A stretch of 31,647 nucleotides of DNA from JBDRGC01 sp043818215 (lineage in GTDB: Bacteria > Chloroflexota > Anaerolineae > Anaerolineales > UBA11858). Positions 30,723-31,647 of this stretch are shown piece by piece. Both the position numbers and the translations under genes were made by a program. The notes beneath the pieces were generated by a model that worked only from the letters and a program-made list of their open reading frames with translations, made no database searches and was not told the origin of the DNA. The DNA lies in the NCBI GenBank assembly GCA_043818215.1, contig JBDRGC010000208.1, forward strand, positions 1 to 31,647, given 5' to 3'. Within the stretch, counting starts at the first letter, position 1. The number at the start of each line of letters is the position of its first letter.

Positions 30723-31647
30723 GACTAAACAATGCCTCAATTTTGACTAACGTCTGCGTATCTGTGTATCGCATCAATTGAATCGCTTGAGCCGGGCACT
30801 CCGAGGCGCAGGAGCCGCAGCCGTGGCAAACAGCCGGCTCGATATAGGCCGCTCCCACAATATTGCCAACGCCGGTGTGGTCACTGCTCACTTTGGGGAC
30901 GTTGAAGGGGCAGATGCGCACGCAGGTGAGACAGCCAACACATTTGAGCGGGTCGATATGCGCAACTTGAGCGTCGGTCAGCATGGTTTCCTGAGAGATG
31001 GTAATAGCTGCCCGTGAGGCCGCGGCTTTAGCCTGAGCTATAGTCTCATCCAGGAACTTGGGGTAATGAGCCATCCCCGCCATGTAGACCCCGTCAGCGG
31101 CGAAATCCACCGGGCGCAGTTTGACATGTGCCTCGAGGAAGAAGCCGTTCATATCTCTCGATAGTTTGAGCCGCGTGGCAAGTTTATCCGCTCCTGCCGG
31201 GGGAACGACAGGGGTGGAGAGAACCAGCAGGTCGGGGCTGAGGACAATATCGCGCCCCAGGATTGGATCGTAGACGGTCACGGTGATTGGAGATTGGAGA
31301 CTGGGGATTGGAGATTGGAGATTGGGGATTGGAGATTGGAGGTTGGAGATTGGAGATTGGAGATTGGGGATTGAGTCTCGCTGACTCGCTGATTCGCTGA
31401 CTCGCTGACTCGCCGACTCGCCGACTCGCACCACCGGCTTACGCTCGAACTCATAACGCACAAATTGCACTCCCGCCCGGCGGGCTTCGGTGTAGACCCG
31501 TTCTTTGAAGCCGTAGGTACGAATATCGCGATAAATGATGGTGATCTCGGCGTTGGGGTTCAGTTCTTTGAGCTTGAGAGCATTCTTGAGCGCCGTGGTG
31601 CAGCAGATGCGGCTGCAGTATTTCTCGGCGGGGCCAACGCATTGGAT
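30709..31647 (-). CDS. hdrA: HdrA-like flavoprotein, C-terminal part (hdrA2, runs off the right edge)
   Basis: The frame is open from the right edge (IQCVGPAEKYCSRICC, TYGFKERVYTEARRAGVQFV) to TAG 30709-30711, about 312 residues seen. It is collinear with the last 390 residues of hdrA1, including ITVTVYDPILGRDIVLSPDL, GMAHYPKFLDE and the ferredoxin motifs CVGCLTCVRICP and CHGCGSCASECP. An octad plus heptad repeat block is present at the same place as in hdrA1 (residue pattern RVSESASQR, then SPISNLQ). It probably forms a second HdrA-MvhD module with mvhD2. Confidence 0.92.
   Translation of the reverse strand: MQCVGPAEKYCSRICCTTALKNALKLKELNPNAEITIIYRDIRTYGFKERVYTEARRAGVQFVRYEFERKPVVRVGESASQRVSESASQRDSIPNLQSPISNLQSPIPNLQSPIPSLQSPITVTVYDPILGRDIVLSPDLLVLSTPVVPPAGADKLATRLKLSRDMNGFFLEAHVKLRPVDFAADGVYMAGMAHYPKFLDETIAQAKAAASRAAITISQETMLTDAQVAHIDPLKCVGCLTCVRICPFNVPKVSSDHTGVGNIVGAAYIEPAVCHGCGSCASECPAQAIQLMRYTDTQTLVKIEALFSLVVA
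31282..31428. repeat. Heptad plus octad repeat block inside hdrA2
   Basis: GATTGGA-type heptads (to about 31373) adjoin CTGACTCG-type octads (to about 31428). The order, units and protein position are the same as in block 23715-23949 of hdrA1, but the copy numbers differ. Confidence 0.85.

Overview
The window looks like chromosomal DNA of an anaerobic bacterium, most probably a Chloroflexota (Anaerolineae) lineage. This is inferred from the gene repertoire (fused HdrC-HdrB, HdrA carrying a GltD-like module, MvhD, MetV/MetF, a DUF433/DUF5615 pair, a kelch/delta-60 secreted protein) and from many short tandem heptad/octad repeats. No rRNA or tRNA gene was seen.

Layout. (1) 1-2001: a secreted kelch plus delta-60 propeller protein running off the left edge, preceded by a translationally coupled small protein. 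(2) 2018-4616: a minus-strand operon of a LuxR-type response regulator and its histidine kinase, headed by a broken gene joining the start of a dihydropyrimidinase to the end of a HIT protein. (3) 4617-5471: non-coding or decayed DNA with a MITE-like element and a strong terminator. (4) 5472-13455: a chromosomal integron read leftwards. It has a wrecked integrase gene (intI, plus strand) with a recognisable promoter, an attI-like junction, and minus-oriented cassettes separated by six attC-like sites. Cargo is mainly small membrane proteins, a trypsin-like peptidase, a small secreted protein and a toxin-antitoxin pair. One attC is split by an 870-nt group II intron without a reverse transcriptase gene. 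(5) 13600-15044: an intact insertion sequence with 15-bp inverted repeats and a 6-bp target duplication, sitting at the stop codon of an alanyl-tRNA editing gene. (6) 15050-18429: AlaX-type editing protein, a small membrane protein and an Old Yellow Enzyme family reductase. (7) 18430-19155: intergenic DNA full of inverted repeats. (8) 19156-31647: a minus-strand cluster, in transcription order hdrA2 (partial), mvhD2, response regulator, histidine kinase, hdrA1, mvhD1, metV, metF, hdrCB. This is the gene set of a flavin-based electron-bifurcating heterodisulfide-reductase-like complex linked to methylene-tetrahydrofolate reductase of the Wood-Ljungdahl pathway.

Three things stand out. Both mvhD genes carry an in-frame UGA at the conserved Cys position, each followed by nearly the same short hairpin, so both are probably selenoproteins. 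Short tandem repeats of 7-8 bp lie inside the reading frames of both hdrA genes without breaking them, and supply the last codons and stop codon of six genes. The integrase gene was inactivated by two small palindromic insertions of one apparent family, and the attC array hosts a group II intron. All of this was read from the sequence; no database search or folding program was run.
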